From positions 124,001-188,000 of the forward strand of contig NZ_JACXWX010000005.1 in the NCBI RefSeq assembly GCF_014764505.1: DNA of 64,000 nucleotides, read 5' to 3'. Position numbers and translations under genes: made by a program. Below, in pieces: positions 1-9,345 of the stretch (the stretch's first letter is position 1; each line of letters opens with the position of its first letter). Under the pieces are notes generated by a model. That model saw nothing but the letters and a program-made list of their open reading frames with translations. It had not been told where the DNA came from and ran no database searches. This DNA is from Phormidium tenue FACHB-886. Its GTDB lineage: Bacteria; Cyanobacteriota; Cyanobacteriia; Elainellales; Elainellaceae.

Positions 1-1038
1 GCTACGTTTGACTATGAAGTGCTGCGATCGCACACGCTCCCTGCTGCAACTCAGCTAGTGTTGCTGGTTCTGCTGATTGTAGGCTTTGGCATCAAAATTC
101 CGATTGTGCCGCTACACACTTGGCTTCCGGATGCTCACGTTGAAGCGCCGACTCCCGTTTCGGTGCTGTTGGCGGGGGTGCTGTTGAAGCTGGGCACCTA
201 TGGGCTACTGCGGTTTGGACTGGGGCTATTTCCAGAAGCATGGGGCGTAGTGGCTCCGGGGCTAGCAGCAATCGCCGTGGTCAGCGTTCTCTATGGCTCG
301 TTTGCGGCGATCGCCCAAACGGATATGAAAAAGATTGTGGCATACAGCTCCGTGGGGCACATGGGCTACATTATCCTTGCTGCTGCTGCTGCTACACCCT
401 TAAGCCTGCAGGGGACGATCGCCCAAATGATTAGCCACGGCTTGATTTCGGCAATGCTGTTTCTGCTAGTTGGGGTGGTGTATACCAAAACGGGAACGCG
501 TGACATCAATGTGCTGCGGGGCTTGCTCAGCCCGGAACGGGGCTTGCCTCTAATTGGCAGTCTGATGGTAATGGCAACGATGGCGAGCGCCGGAATTCCT
601 GGAATGATGGGATTCATTGCCGAATTCTTGGTTTATCGCAGCAGCTTTGAGGTCTTTCCACTGCAAACACTCTTGTGTATGGTAGGTACAGGCTTGACGG
701 CGGTGTATTTTCTGATGCTGGTGAACAAGGTTTTCTTCGGTCGTCTGCCTCAGTCGCTCAGCAATTTGCCTTCTGTGGAGTGGCGCGATCGCATCCCGGC
801 AGGTATTATGGCGGTTCTGATTCTGCTGCTGGGGATCCAGCCCAATTGGATGCTGCGCTGGAGTGAGCAAACTAGCGTGGCGCTGGGAACTGGAGTGATG
901 GAGCGATCGGCACAGGCGGCAATGGTAGCCGCTGAAGCAGTGGAGCAAACCAGCGAGGTGCAGGAGATCGTGGTACAGGAAGCTGTCGCTCCGGTGCTGG
1001 AACTCTCGCAAAATTTAGGGCGCACTACCCTTAAATAG
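1..1038 (+). CDS. ndhD: NAD(P)H-quinone oxidoreductase chain 4 (NdhD), 5' truncated
   Basis: Proton-pumping antiporter-like membrane subunit of the cyanobacterial NDH-1 complex in the thylakoid membrane. The open frame already runs at base 1, so the N-terminal part lies outside the window; 345 residues remain. Visible family signatures are the PLHTWLPDAH motif (near residue 40), the hydrophobic segment with a KLGTYGLLR motif, and AQTDMKKIVAYSSVGHMGY. Several transmembrane segments follow, and the C-terminal tail after WMLRWSEQ is poorly conserved. The stretch NKVFFGRLP and the following W-x-x-R-I-P-A motif look more like the NdhD3/NdhD4 (CO2-uptake) group than NdhD1, but I cannot settle this by eye. 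No cupA/cupB gene follows, which would have supported that assignment. Family call is firm; paralogue number is not. Confidence 0.93.
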   Translation, partial: ATFDYEVLRSHTLPAATQLVLLVLLIVGFGIKIPIVPLHTWLPDAHVEAPTPVSVLLAGVLLKLGTYGLLRFGLGLFPEAWGVVAPGLAAIAVVSVLYGSFAAIAQTDMKKIVAYSSVGHMGYIILAAAAATPLSLQGTIAQMISHGLISAMLFLLVGVVYTKTGTRDINVLRGLLSPERGLPLIGSLMVMATMASAGIPGMMGFIAEFLVYRSSFEVFPLQTLLCMVGTGLTAVYFLMLVNKVFFGRLPQSLSNLPSVEWRDRIPAGIMAVLILLLGIQPNWMLRWSEQTSVALGTGVMERSAQAAMVAAEAVEQTSEVQEIVVQEAVAPVLELSQNLGRTTLK

Positions 1039-1612
1039 ACTTCACTGGAACGACCTCCACTAGTGTCAGTAATTAGGTCCTGTATGAAGTTTCAGAGGTC
1101 TGGCTAAAAAGGAATTTGCTCACGTAGGGCTTGCAAGAGAGTGAAGCGACCAGCGACTGGCCGCTCCCTGCAGTTGATTTGCAGGTAGTGGCGACAGAAT
1201 GCCTAGATGCTACCAGCGATCGAGGCACAGGAACAGCGATTCGGAAGTGGCGCTAGCGCTTCGTTAATAAGTGGGTTGAGGCACCCTATCAAGCTAAGGC
1301 AACCCGCCAGAAACAACCTAGAAGCAATAAGAATTCAACAAGGCGCTGTTGCTCAAGATTGTCCAATAGAGACAGCAGGAGAGATATCTCAGATTGTTAT
1401 ACTAAAGGCGCTAGCCAATCCACTTTAGACGATCGCCCGCTTTAACCCTTGTCTAACGGGTCTGCCTCTAGGCAGCCGCAGAACCAAGATGCCTGAGCTG
1501 GTTGCCCCTCGCTCTAAAGTCAAATTTGCTGTTTCTCTTCAACAAAGTCTCGATTCAGCAAAGTCTCGATTCAGCGTTTGTCCTCTACTTTTGTTTTGCC
1601 TGTCTGTCGCGT
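1039..1612. other. Gene-poor stretch between ndhD and clpB
   Basis: I see no supported gene. A 73-codon open frame exists at 1207-1428, but it has no recognisable domain, no clear ribosome binding site and an arginine/glutamine-rich composition typical of chance frames. No tRNA or known riboswitch was recognised. The only structure seen is a 16-bp tandem duplication just before clpB, listed separately. Confidence 0.5.
1544..1575. repeat. 16-bp perfect tandem duplication upstream of clpB
   Basis: Two identical adjacent copies of AAAGTCTCGATTCAGC occupy 1544-1559 and 1560-1575, ending 37 bp before the clpB start codon. It may be a recent duplication or part of the clpB leader; no known regulator site was recognised. 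Confidence 0.9.
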
Positions 1613-4288
1613 ATGCAGCCTACTGACCCTGGTAAGTTTACTGAAAAAGCCTGGGAGGCGATCGTCAAATCCCAGGATGTTGCACGGAGCTATCGCCATC
1701 AGCAGCTGGAGGTTGAACATCTGGCGATCGCGACGCTGGATTTAGAAGGTGTGGTGACCACAATGCTGAGCAAAGCAGGTATTGAGCCAGCTCGGCTGAA
1801 ACAGCAGATCGAAAACTTTGCGCAGCGCCAGCCCAGAGTCGCGTCAGATGGACAGCTTTATCTAGGGCAGGGGTTGGATATTCTGCTCGACAAAGCTGAA
1901 GCCTCCCGCAAACTTTTTCAGGATGAATATATATCGGTCGAGCATCTGCTGATGGCGCTGGCAGAAGACGATCGGATGGGTCGGCGGCTGTTTCGCAACC
2001 TGGGTGTGGAGCAAAAGCAGCTAGAGCAGGCGATCAGAGCAGTGCGCGGCAGCCAGAAAGTGAAAGACCAAACGCCCGAATCCGGCTATGCCGCGTTAGA
2101 AAAGTACGGGCGTGACCTAACGGAAGCTGCTCGTCAGGGCAAGCTCGATCCGGTAATTGGGCGAGATGAAGAAATTCGACGGGTGGTGCAAGTCCTCTCG
2201 CGCCGCACCAAAAATAACCCGGTGCTGATTGGTGAACCGGGTGTGGGCAAAACGGCGATCGCCGAAGGGCTAGCTCAGCGAATCATCAACGGCGATGTGC
2301 CAGAGTCGCTAAAAAACCGTCAGCTGATTAGCCTGGATATGGGATCGCTAATTGCCGGAGCAAAATATCGGGGCGAGTTTGAAGACCGCCTGAGAGCTGT
2401 CTTACGCGAGGTGACTAGCTCTCAAGGGCAGATCGTCCTATTTATTGATGAGCTGCATTCAGTAGTAGGAGCAGGAGCTGCTCAAGGCACAATGGATGCT
2501 GGAAACCTGCTGAAGCCAATGCTGGCGCGGGGCGAACTTCGCTGTATTGGCGCGACTACAATAGACGAATACCGCAAGCACATCGAAAAAGATGCTGCCC
2601 TAGAGCGGCGCTTTCAGCAGGTGTACGTTGGTCAGCCCAACGTTGAAGACACGATTTCCATCCTGCGCGGCTTGAAAGAGCGATACGAAGTCCACCACGG
2701 GGTGAAAATTGCTGACTCAGCGCTGGTGGCAGCGGCAACGTTGTCTGATCGCTACATCAGCGATCGCTTCTTGCCCGATAAAGCGATCGACCTAGTAGAC
2801 GAATCGGCCGCCAAGCTGAAGATGGAAATCACCTCGAAGCCTGTAGAGCTAGAGACGATCGATCGACGGTTGATTCAGCTGGAGATGGAGCGGCTGTCGC
2901 TGGAAGGGGAGGGTCAGTCGGCAGTTGTCATTGGGGCATATCGCGGGTCACGCGATCGGCTAGACAAAATTGATCAAGAAATTGCCGATTTAAAAGTCCA
3001 GCAGACTGAGCTGAGTTCACAGTGGGATTCTGAGAAGCAGCTTTTGACGGCAATTAATGCGCTCAAAGAAGAAGAAGAACAGCTCCGCCGACTAATCGAC
3101 AAAGCTGAACGAGACTATGACCTGAACACCGCCGCTCAGCTCAAATACGGTAAGCTAGAAGCTGTGCATCGTGACTTAGAAGAAAAAGAAGCGAGCCTAG
3201 TGGAAATCCAGAAGCAAGCTTCTTCGCTGCTGCGCGAACAGGTTACGGAAGCCGACATTGCTGAGATTGTTGCGAAATGGACGGGTATTCCAGTGAACCG
3301 GCTGATGGAGTCGGAGCGGCAAAAGCTGCTGCAGCTCGAACGATTTTTGCATCAGCGTGTTGTGGGTCAACAGGAAGCCGTGGAAGCCGTGGCGGCAGCG
3401 ATCCGGCGTGCCCGTGCAGGCATGAAAGATTTGGGGCGGCCGATTGGCTCCTTCATGTTCTTAGGTCCGACGGGCGTAGGTAAAACTGAGCTAGCGCGAG
3501 CGCTTGCGGAGTGCTTGTTTGATACCGACGAGGCGATCGTTCGGCTGGATATGTCCGAGTATATGGAAAAGAACTCGGTAGCGCGATTGCTTGGTGCACC
3601 GCCAGGATATGTCGGCTATGAAGAAGGCGGGCAGCTTTCGGATGCAATTCGTCGTCATCCCTATTCAGTACTGCTGCTAGATGAAGTTGAGAAAGCCCAC
3701 CCCGATGTGTTTAACGTTTTACTGCAACTGCTAGAGGATGGACGCATTACCGACTCGCAAGGGCGTACTGCAGACTGCCGAAATACCATCGTCATCATGA
3801 CTAGCAACATCGGCAGTGAATATATCTTGGATGTTTCAGGGGATGACTCGCAGTATGAAGAAATGCAGCGGCGGGTGATGAACTCGCTGCGATCGTTCTT
3901 TCGCCCAGAGTTTCTCAACCGAGTCGATGACATTATCCTGTTCCATCCGCTCAGCATTAAAGAACTACGGCAAATTGTTGCCATTCAGCTCCAACGGGTT
4001 CACCGCCTGCTTGGCGATCAGAAGATTCGCTTAGAACTCAGCGGCAATGCTCAAAACTACATTGCTGATGTCGGCTATGATCCGGTCTATGGCGCCCGCC
4101 CCCTGAAGCGAGCGATTCAAAAGCTAGTGGAAAATCCGATCGCCACCAAGCTTTTAGAAAATACCTTCGTCGAAGGGGACACCATCTATATGGATGTGTT
4201 AGATCAGGGTTTAGTCTTTTCTAAGAAGCCAATCGTTGCCAGCTCACAGCCGATCGTTGAACCTCAAAGTGTTTCCACAGATAGCTAA
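1613..4288 (+). CDS. clpB: ATP-dependent chaperone ClpB
   Basis: Hsp100 disaggregase that threads aggregated proteins through a hexameric ring together with DnaK, in the cytosol. The 891-residue product has the N-terminal Clp repeat domain (about 1-150), AAA+ domain 1 with Walker A GEPGVGKT at 207-214 and Walker B VLFIDELH, a coiled-coil middle domain (about 400-520), and AAA+ domain 2 with Walker A GPTGVGKT at 618-625 and [14 protein letters not shown]. Length fits ClpB (about 860-890). The frame is open 37 codons further upstream to 1502, but ClpB proteins of cyanobacteria begin MQPT-(D/N)-P-x-KFT, which matches the ATG at 1613. The N-terminal domain (QLEVEHL) may place it with the constitutive ClpB2 group; this is a guess. 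Confidence 0.96.
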   Translation: MQPTDPGKFTEKAWEAIVKSQDVARSYRHQQLEVEHLAIATLDLEGVVTTMLSKAGIEPARLKQQIENFAQRQPRVASDGQLYLGQGLDILLDKAEASRKLFQDEYISVEHLLMALAEDDRMGRRLFRNLGVEQKQLEQAIRAVRGSQKVKDQTPESGYAALEKYGRDLTEAARQGKLDPVIGRDEEIRRVVQVLSRRTKNNPVLIGEPGVGKTAIAEGLAQRIINGDVPESLKNRQLISLDMGSLIAGAKYRGEFEDRLRAVLREVTSSQGQIVLFIDELHSVVGAGAAQGTMDAGNLLKPMLARGELRCIGATTIDEYRKHIEKDAALERRFQQVYVGQPNVEDTISILRGLKERYEVHHGVKIADSALVAAATLSDRYISDRFLPDKAIDLVDESAAKLKMEITSKPVELETIDRRLIQLEMERLSLEGEGQSAVVIGAYRGSRDRLDKIDQEIADLKVQQTELSSQWDSEKQLLTAINALKEEEEQLRRLIDKAERDYDLNTAAQLKYGKLEAVHRDLEEKEASLVEIQKQASSLLREQVTEADIAEIVAKWTGIPVNRLMESERQKLLQLERFLHQRVVGQQEAVEAVAAAIRRARAGMKDLGRPIGSFMFLGPTGVGKTELARALAECLFDTDEAIVRLDMSEYMEKNSVARLLGAPPGYVGYEEGGQLSDAIRRHPYSVLLLDEVEKAHPDVFNVLLQLLEDGRITDSQGRTADCRNTIVIMTSNIGSEYILDVSGDDSQYEEMQRRVMNSLRSFFRPEFLNRVDDIILFHPLSIKELRQIVAIQLQRVHRLLGDQKIRLELSGNAQNYIADVGYDPVYGARPLKRAIQKLVENPIATKLLENTFVEGDTIYMDVLDQGLVFSKKPIVASSQPIVEPQSVSTDS

Positions 4289-4305
4289 ATTACGGCATGC
4301 AGAAC

Positions 4306-4333
4306 AGAGCTAGCCGGACTGCTGGCTAGCTCT
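4306..4333 (+). terminator. Hairpin after clpB
   Basis: A perfect 10-bp stem (AGAGCTAGCC, 4306-4315, with its complement at 4324-4333) and an 8-nt loop lie 18 bp after the clpB stop. Only a short pyrimidine tract (CTTTCCT) follows, so it is a plausible but weak intrinsic terminator. Confidence 0.6.
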
Positions 4334-4424
4334 CTTTCCTGCGATGGATTCACAGTTGATGGGGGTGTGAAAAGGTATAGTTATATATTCTGTAGAGAAA
4401 TAGTAATCTTAACTTTAAACTTTA

Positions 4425-5873
4425 ATGCAACAGGAGCGCCTCTCAAGTGGAGTTTTCGGTCTTGATCAGATTTTGCGTGGTGGGCTAATTCCTCAACAGG
4501 CATATCTGGTGCGGGGCAATCCTGGTACTGGGAAAACGATCTTGGGGCTGGAATTTTTAGCTGCAGGCACCGCCAGGAGCGAAAATACATTATTCATTGC
4601 GCTGGGAGAAACAGAGGCGCAAGTCTGCGTCAACGCCAGAAAACTGGGCTTCGATGCCGACGCAATCAATTTTCTTGATTTGACTCCAAATTCCAGCTTT
4701 TTTAGCGAAGTGGAAACCTACGATATCTTCTCGGCAGCAGAAGTAGAGCGAGAGCCAATCACCCAACGTATTGTAGAGCAGGTCAGACAGCTTCAGCCTA
4801 AACGAGTGTTTGTGGATGCGGTTACGCAGCTCCGCTACCTCTCGACGGATGTGTTTCAGTTTCGCAAGCAAATGCTGTCATTCATTCGGTTTCTGCTAGA
4901 GCAAGGCGCAACAGTGCTGTTGGCTTCTGAAAGTAGCGAAGCTGCTTCAGATGACGATCTACAGTTCATGAGCGATGGCGTGATTCACCTCTACCATGCC
5001 AACAACAGTCGCAGCCTGCAGGTCAGCAAGTTTCGTGGCTCAGATTTTCGAGCGGGAATACATACGTTGCGCCTAACAGATTCAGGCATGAAAGTTTTTC
5101 CGCGGCTTCAGCCGGAAGTATATCGGCAAGATTTTGAGACAGAGGCGATCGTATCAGGTGTGCCTGCTTTGGATGCGCTGATGGGTGGCGGCATTGAGCG
5201 CGGCACAACAACTCTGTTTACTGGCTCAAGCGGCACAGGCAAAACGACGATCGGCGCTCAGTTTGTCAAAGCAGCGGCAAGCCGAGGCGAGCGCTCGGTG
5301 CTGTATATGTTTGAAGAGCAGACAGATATTCTGCTGCGTCGTTGTGAATCGGTTAATATTCCAGTGCATGAGATGATCAAGCGGGAAACGTTCTCGCTGG
5401 TGCCGATCGAACCTCTGCGCTTCAGCCCAGATGAATTTGCAGATCTGGTGCGCCAAGAGGTAGAGCAGAAGCATGCTCGACTTGTGATGATTGATAGCGT
5501 TGCAGGCTATCGGCTATCCGTTCAGGGAGCGGATTTAGTCAAACATCTGCACGCCCTCTGCAAATATCTGCAGAATATGGGTGTGACCGTGATTCTCATC
5601 AACGAAGTTGAACAAATTACCGGAGACTTCAAAGCTACTGAGCTAGGCATTAGCTATTTGGCAGATAATATAGTTTTCTTTCGCTACTTAGAGATCGATG
5701 GCGAGATGCGAAAGGCGATCGGCGTTTTGAAGAAGCGATTGTCAGACTTTGAGCGAACCCTGCGGGAATTAAGCATTACCTCAGAAGGAATCAAAGTTGG
5801 AGAGCCTTTGGCACGGCTCCGGGGACTCCTAAGCGGTATGCCGGAGTGGGTAGACAACTACCGTGCGCCATGA
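4425..5873 (+). CDS. KaiC-like double-domain RecA-type ATPase
   Basis: A 482-residue protein with two tandem KaiC/RAD55 domains (about 1-230 and 235-475). Walker A motifs are GNPGTGKT (31-38) and GSSGTGKT (267-274); Walker B aspartates are near D131 and D357. In KaiC each domain carries a catalytic Glu-Glu pair after strand 2. Here the second domain keeps it (E297-E298), while the first reads Gly61-Glu62. At the place of the KaiC Ser431/Thr432 phosphosites the sequence reads I-S410-Y411, so Ser is kept and Thr is Tyr. These alignments are by eye. There is no kaiA or kaiB next to it, so this is a KaiC paralogue, not the clock kaiC. It overlaps the downstream receiver gene by 11 bp and leads a three-gene operon, suggesting it feeds or reads a phosphorelay. 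Confidence 0.88.
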   Translation: MQQERLSSGVFGLDQILRGGLIPQQAYLVRGNPGTGKTILGLEFLAAGTARSENTLFIALGETEAQVCVNARKLGFDADAINFLDLTPNSSFFSEVETYDIFSAAEVEREPITQRIVEQVRQLQPKRVFVDAVTQLRYLSTDVFQFRKQMLSFIRFLLEQGATVLLASESSEAASDDDLQFMSDGVIHLYHANNSRSLQVSKFRGSDFRAGIHTLRLTDSGMKVFPRLQPEVYRQDFETEAIVSGVPALDALMGGGIERGTTTLFTGSSGTGKTTIGAQFVKAAASRGERSVLYMFEEQTDILLRRCESVNIPVHEMIKRETFSLVPIEPLRFSPDEFADLVRQEVEQKHARLVMIDSVAGYRLSVQGADLVKHLHALCKYLQNMGVTVILINEVEQITGDFKATELGISYLADNIVFFRYLEIDGEMRKAIGVLKKRLSDFERTLRELSITSEGIKVGEPLARLRGLLSGMPEWVDNYRAP

Positions 5874-6240
5874 AGACCCATCGCTAATCTTAGTCGTTAA
5901 CTGTAACCGCCGTAATTTACAGTTGATGACTGAATTCCTGCAGTCAAAAGGATATTCTGTTTTTGCAGTAATCCGTCTAGAGGAAGTTGATCAAGCCCTG
6001 AATGGCTCTTTTACAATCAAGTTAGCACTTGTTGATATTTCTGGGTTTGATGCTGGAATCTGGGCGTTCTGTCAGCGGTTACGTCAGCAGGAAATTCCTT
6101 TTCTAGTTATTTCTCCTTCGCAGCAAGCGGCAATTCAGCGGGCAAGCTTAATGCGTGGAGCATTGGGTCTTTTGGTGAAACCGCTCGTGATGCGAGATTT
6201 GCTGCAGCTCGTTCGTAGTTTGGTCAAGGGAGACGGATGA
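5863..6240 (+). CDS. Stand-alone receiver-like protein, degenerate acidic pocket
   Basis: A 125-residue single-domain protein with the alternating alpha/beta pattern of a response-regulator receiver. A likely phospho-acceptor Asp is kept (ALVDISGF), as are a Ser at the Thr/Ser switch (FLVISPS) and the Lys of the LVKP motif. The N-terminal acidic pair that binds Mg2+ is missing: the first strand is followed by VVNCNRRN where DD or ED is expected. It begins at a GTG overlapping the end of the KaiC-like gene and ends overlapping the kinase start by 4 bp (ATGA), so the three genes are probably translationally coupled. With a defective metal site it may signal without phosphorylation or be phosphorylated poorly; that is inference. 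Confidence 0.8.
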   Translation: MRHEDPSLILVVNCNRRNLQLMTEFLQSKGYSVFAVIRLEEVDQALNGSFTIKLALVDISGFDAGIWAFCQRLRQQEIPFLVISPSQQAAIQRASLMRGALGLLVKPLVMRDLLQLVRSLVKGDG

Positions 6241-8771
6241 ATCGCATTCTGCTGCTGCTGGAACATCGAGAAAACAGCCGCCTTTTATCCGAATGGCTAG
6301 CGACTCGCTATGAGGTTGTGGTAGAGGATTGGAATGCTGCAGATGGCTTGCTCTTGTCTTGCCCGTTTGATCTCTGCATTTTAGGAGCCAGGGTGCTAGA
6401 CCAGCTTTGGCAGACTGTGCAAGCCAGAAGAGCTGCTGAGCAGCCTGTTCTGCTGCCGTTTCTCCTGGTTACGGGTCGTCAAGATGTGAAATATGTGACG
6501 CGAGACCTCTGGCAGAGCATCGATGAACTGATTATCCAACCGATCGAAAAAGTAGAACTGCAGGCAAGGGTAGAAATTCTGCTGCGGTCGCGTCAGCTCT
6601 CCCTGCAGCTCAAAGCCACGAATCAACAGCTCGAACAGCAGATTACTGCTCGACAACAGGCAGAAACGAATCGAGACCAAGCGATCGCTGCTCAACAGGT
6701 TGACTTAATGCAGCGTAAGCAGGCAGAAGCTGCTCAGCGAGAAAGCGATGCTCGGCTGCGGTTTGCGTTGGAGTCTGCTCAGATTGGCGAGTGGGAGCTA
6801 GACCTGACTGCTGAGCCTTACTGCATAAGGCGATCGCTGATTCATGACCAAATCTTTGGCTATGACTCGCCGCTGCCAGCCTGGAGCTACAAAACTTTCC
6901 TAAACCATGTGCATCCAAACGATCGGGTTTGGGTGGATCAACGATTTCAGCGTGCTCTGGCAGCTCATGAAGATTGGGACTGCGAATGCAGGATCGTTTG
7001 CGCTGATGGCAGCCTTCGCTGGATCTGGGTGCGGGGCAATACCTACCGAAATACCAACGCTGCCCCAAGCCGCCTGCTAGGAATCGTGGTGGATATCACC
7101 AACCGCAAGGCGGCAGAAGTGGCACTGCAAGAAAAAAACGAACGGCTTGCCCTCCTCTCAACGATTGCAAACCACCTACTGCAAGAACAGCCCCAGAACT
7201 TAGGCGGCTTACTGCAGCAGCTCTCTGCCCATCTTGGTCTAGAGGTGTATTTTAACTACCTGGTGGAGAACAATCGGCTGCGGCTAAACGCCTATGGCGG
7301 CATTTCTGAGGCAACTGCAAAAGAAATTGAGTGGATAGAGTGCGGTGAGGCAGTTTGTGGCACGGTAGTGCTGCAGCAACCGATCGTGGTAGAAGAAGTG
7401 CAGCGACTAACCCACTACCTGGCTGATCTAATTCACTCGTTAGGAATGACTGCCTATGCTTGCTTTCCGCTGATAGGGCGGGGAAAGGTGCTTGGCACAC
7501 TCTCCTTCGGAACGCGCCATCGCACTCGGTTTCAACCTGATGAGCTGGCGGTGATGCAAATCGTCTGCGATCAGGTAGCGACTGCGTTGGAGCGATCTCG
7601 CTTAATGGTGGAGCTGCAGCAGCGGGCAGAAGAGCTAACCCGCGCCAACCGGATTAAGGATGAGTTTCTGGCAGTGCTTTCGCATGAGCTGCGATCGCCG
7701 CTGAACCCAATTTTGGGTTGGGCAAAACTGCTGCAAAACCACGATTTTGATGCTACCCTCCAGAAAAAAGCGATCGAAACGATCGAGCGCAACGCCAAAC
7801 TCCAGTCGCAATTGATCGAAGACCTGCTGGATATTTCTCGAATTTTAAACGGCAAGCTGACGCTGGACATTGGCATAGTCGATTTGAGGGCAACTGTTAG
7901 AGCTGCTCTAGAAACGGTGCAGCTAGCCGCTGATACTAAATCTATCCACATTGAGATGATCGTTACTCCTCTGCAGGTTCGGGGCGATGCCAACCGCCTC
8001 CAGCAGGTTGTCTGGAATTTACTCTCCAATGCCATCAAATTCACGCCAGTGGGCGGGTCAGTAACCATAAAGCTAGAGCAGCTAGACTCTCAGGCGCAAA
8101 TTAGCGTCAGCGATACTGGCAAAGGCATCCAGCCCGACTTTTTGCCTTACGTCTTTGAATCTTTTCGGCAGGCAGACGGCTCAATTACGCGTAAGTTTGG
8201 TGGGCTAGGGTTGGGGCTGGCGATCGTCCGTCAAGTCGTAGAACTGCACGGCGGCACTGTGCAAGCCGCAAGTCCGGGTGAGGGGCAGGGCGCCACCTTC
8301 ACGGTGCGACTTCCGCAGCCGCAGCCTATACAAGTCGCTGCTCCTATCCGTCCTGCCCCTTCATCCTTGCCTGCTGACCACCTCCCGCTTTCAGGAGTTC
8401 AGGTGCTTCTGGTAGAAGATGACCCAGACTCACGCGAATTTCTAACCTTTGTGCTGGAGCAGTCTGGTGCGTTAGTCACTGCTGCTGACTCAGCGATCGA
8501 AGCACTAGAATTGTTAACTCATTCCACGCCCGATGTGTTGCTCAGCGACATTGCTATGCCTGCGGTAGATGGCTATGAGCTGATTCGGCAAATTCGATCG
8601 TTAGCTGCGAACACAAACAAGCAAGTTCCAGCAATTGCCCTCACTGCTTATGCCAGGGAAACCGATCAGCAGCAAGCCCTTAAAGCAGGATTCCAACATC
8701 ACCTCTGCAAGCCTGTTGAACCGGCAAAACTCATTCAAGCGATCGACTATTTAGTTGCTCTGAGGAACTAA
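6237..8771 (+). CDS. Hybrid sensor histidine kinase (pseudo-REC, PAS, GAF, HisKA, HATPase, REC)
   Basis: An 844-residue cytosolic hybrid kinase with no membrane segment. Domains in order: a receiver-like N-terminus (1-118) without the acceptor Asp (CILGARV where a D is expected); a coiled coil (about 120-170); PAS/PAC (about 173-295); GAF (about 303-455); HisKA with the phosphorylated His483 in LSHELRSP; HATPase_c with N-box NLLSNAIKF and G-boxes DTGKG and GLGLGLA (about 580-692); and a C-terminal receiver with VLLVEDD and acceptor Asp771 (LLSDIAMP). The GAF domain lacks an obvious chromophore-binding Cys-His pair, so I do not call it a phytochrome. It is third in the KaiC-like operon, which suggests it is the partner kinase; the signal is unknown. 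Confidence 0.9.
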   Translation: MNRILLLLEHRENSRLLSEWLATRYEVVVEDWNAADGLLLSCPFDLCILGARVLDQLWQTVQARRAAEQPVLLPFLLVTGRQDVKYVTRDLWQSIDELIIQPIEKVELQARVEILLRSRQLSLQLKATNQQLEQQITARQQAETNRDQAIAAQQVDLMQRKQAEAAQRESDARLRFALESAQIGEWELDLTAEPYCIRRSLIHDQIFGYDSPLPAWSYKTFLNHVHPNDRVWVDQRFQRALAAHEDWDCECRIVCADGSLRWIWVRGNTYRNTNAAPSRLLGIVVDITNRKAAEVALQEKNERLALLSTIANHLLQEQPQNLGGLLQQLSAHLGLEVYFNYLVENNRLRLNAYGGISEATAKEIEWIECGEAVCGTVVLQQPIVVEEVQRLTHYLADLIHSLGMTAYACFPLIGRGKVLGTLSFGTRHRTRFQPDELAVMQIVCDQVATALERSRLMVELQQRAEELTRANRIKDEFLAVLSHELRSPLNPILGWAKLLQNHDFDATLQKKAIETIERNAKLQSQLIEDLLDISRILNGKLTLDIGIVDLRATVRAALETVQLAADTKSIHIEMIVTPLQVRGDANRLQQVVWNLLSNAIKFTPVGGSVTIKLEQLDSQAQISVSDTGKGIQPDFLPYVFESFRQADGSITRKFGGLGLGLAIVRQVVELHGGTVQAASPGEGQGATFTVRLPQPQPIQVAAPIRPAPSSLPADHLPLSGVQVLLVEDDPDSREFLTFVLEQSGALVTAADSAIEALELLTHSTPDVLLSDIAMPAVDGYELIRQIRSLAANTNKQVPAIALTAYARETDQQQALKAGFQHHLCKPVEPAKLIQAIDYLVALRN

Positions 8772-9027
8772 ACAGGGAATTAATAAAGTCAGCCCTGGAG
8801 TAGAGAAACCGTTACATTCAATACAACTGAGGCAGGATGGCGAAAAGAAATGCTTCTTTTAACGTAAAGGAAGACAGGTGGGATTACCTATAGTGCTCTG
8901 CGCTGACTTAAAGTGAACCGGTTCTTTGAGAGCGGAGCGCAACCTTCAGAACAATTTGAAGCTTTTGCAATTTCCAGATTGCGGCAATTCGCTACTGTCT
9001 TTCATTCTAGAAGTACGGAGCAAAATC

Positions 9028-9175
9028 ATGAGCTTGAACGAAAGAGCTAAAGCAGTAGCTGAAAGCGTTGAAGAAAAGCTTCAAGATGCAGCAAGCAAAG
9101 CAGGCTAAAGCAGCAGGTCGCAATGCCAAAGAATATGTCAAAGGTGAAGTAAAGCGCAATTTGGGTCGTGATTAA
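9028..9175 (+). pseudogene. Small charged stress-type protein gene, apparent frameshift
   Basis: An ATG at 9028 with a good GGAG site (9017-9020) opens MSLNERAKAVAESVEEKLQ and stops at 9106-9108. The next frame carries on directly with a Lys/Ala-rich stretch ending KGEVKRNLGRD at a stop at 9173-9175. Skipping one base near 9100 joins the two into one protein of about 48 residues. The MSLNERAKA start recalls the small CsbD-like/stress proteins common in cyanobacteria, but the match is short. Either the gene is broken by a 1-nt indel, there is a sequencing error, or the first 26-codon frame is used alone. Confidence 0.5.
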
Positions 9176-9345
9176 TTATTACAGCGCAAACTCGCTTTAC
9201 CAAACTAATCTTTCAAACTGCAAACAGCGATTTTGTTATGCTCCATGCTCTTTCTTAAAAGAGATTCCGGGCAGGCAGCAAACCTGGTTTGACACAGCTG
9301 AAGTCGCTGAAGGCAGTTAATTTATCTAAACTCAAGGAGGTTAAC

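Noticed and set aside
1207-1428. 73-codon open frame between ndhD and clpB
   Set aside because: No ribosome site, no domain, low-complexity composition; probably chance.
4425-5873. Calling this gene the circadian kaiC
   Set aside because: No kaiA/kaiB neighbours, and phosphosite and catalytic residues differ from clock KaiC.
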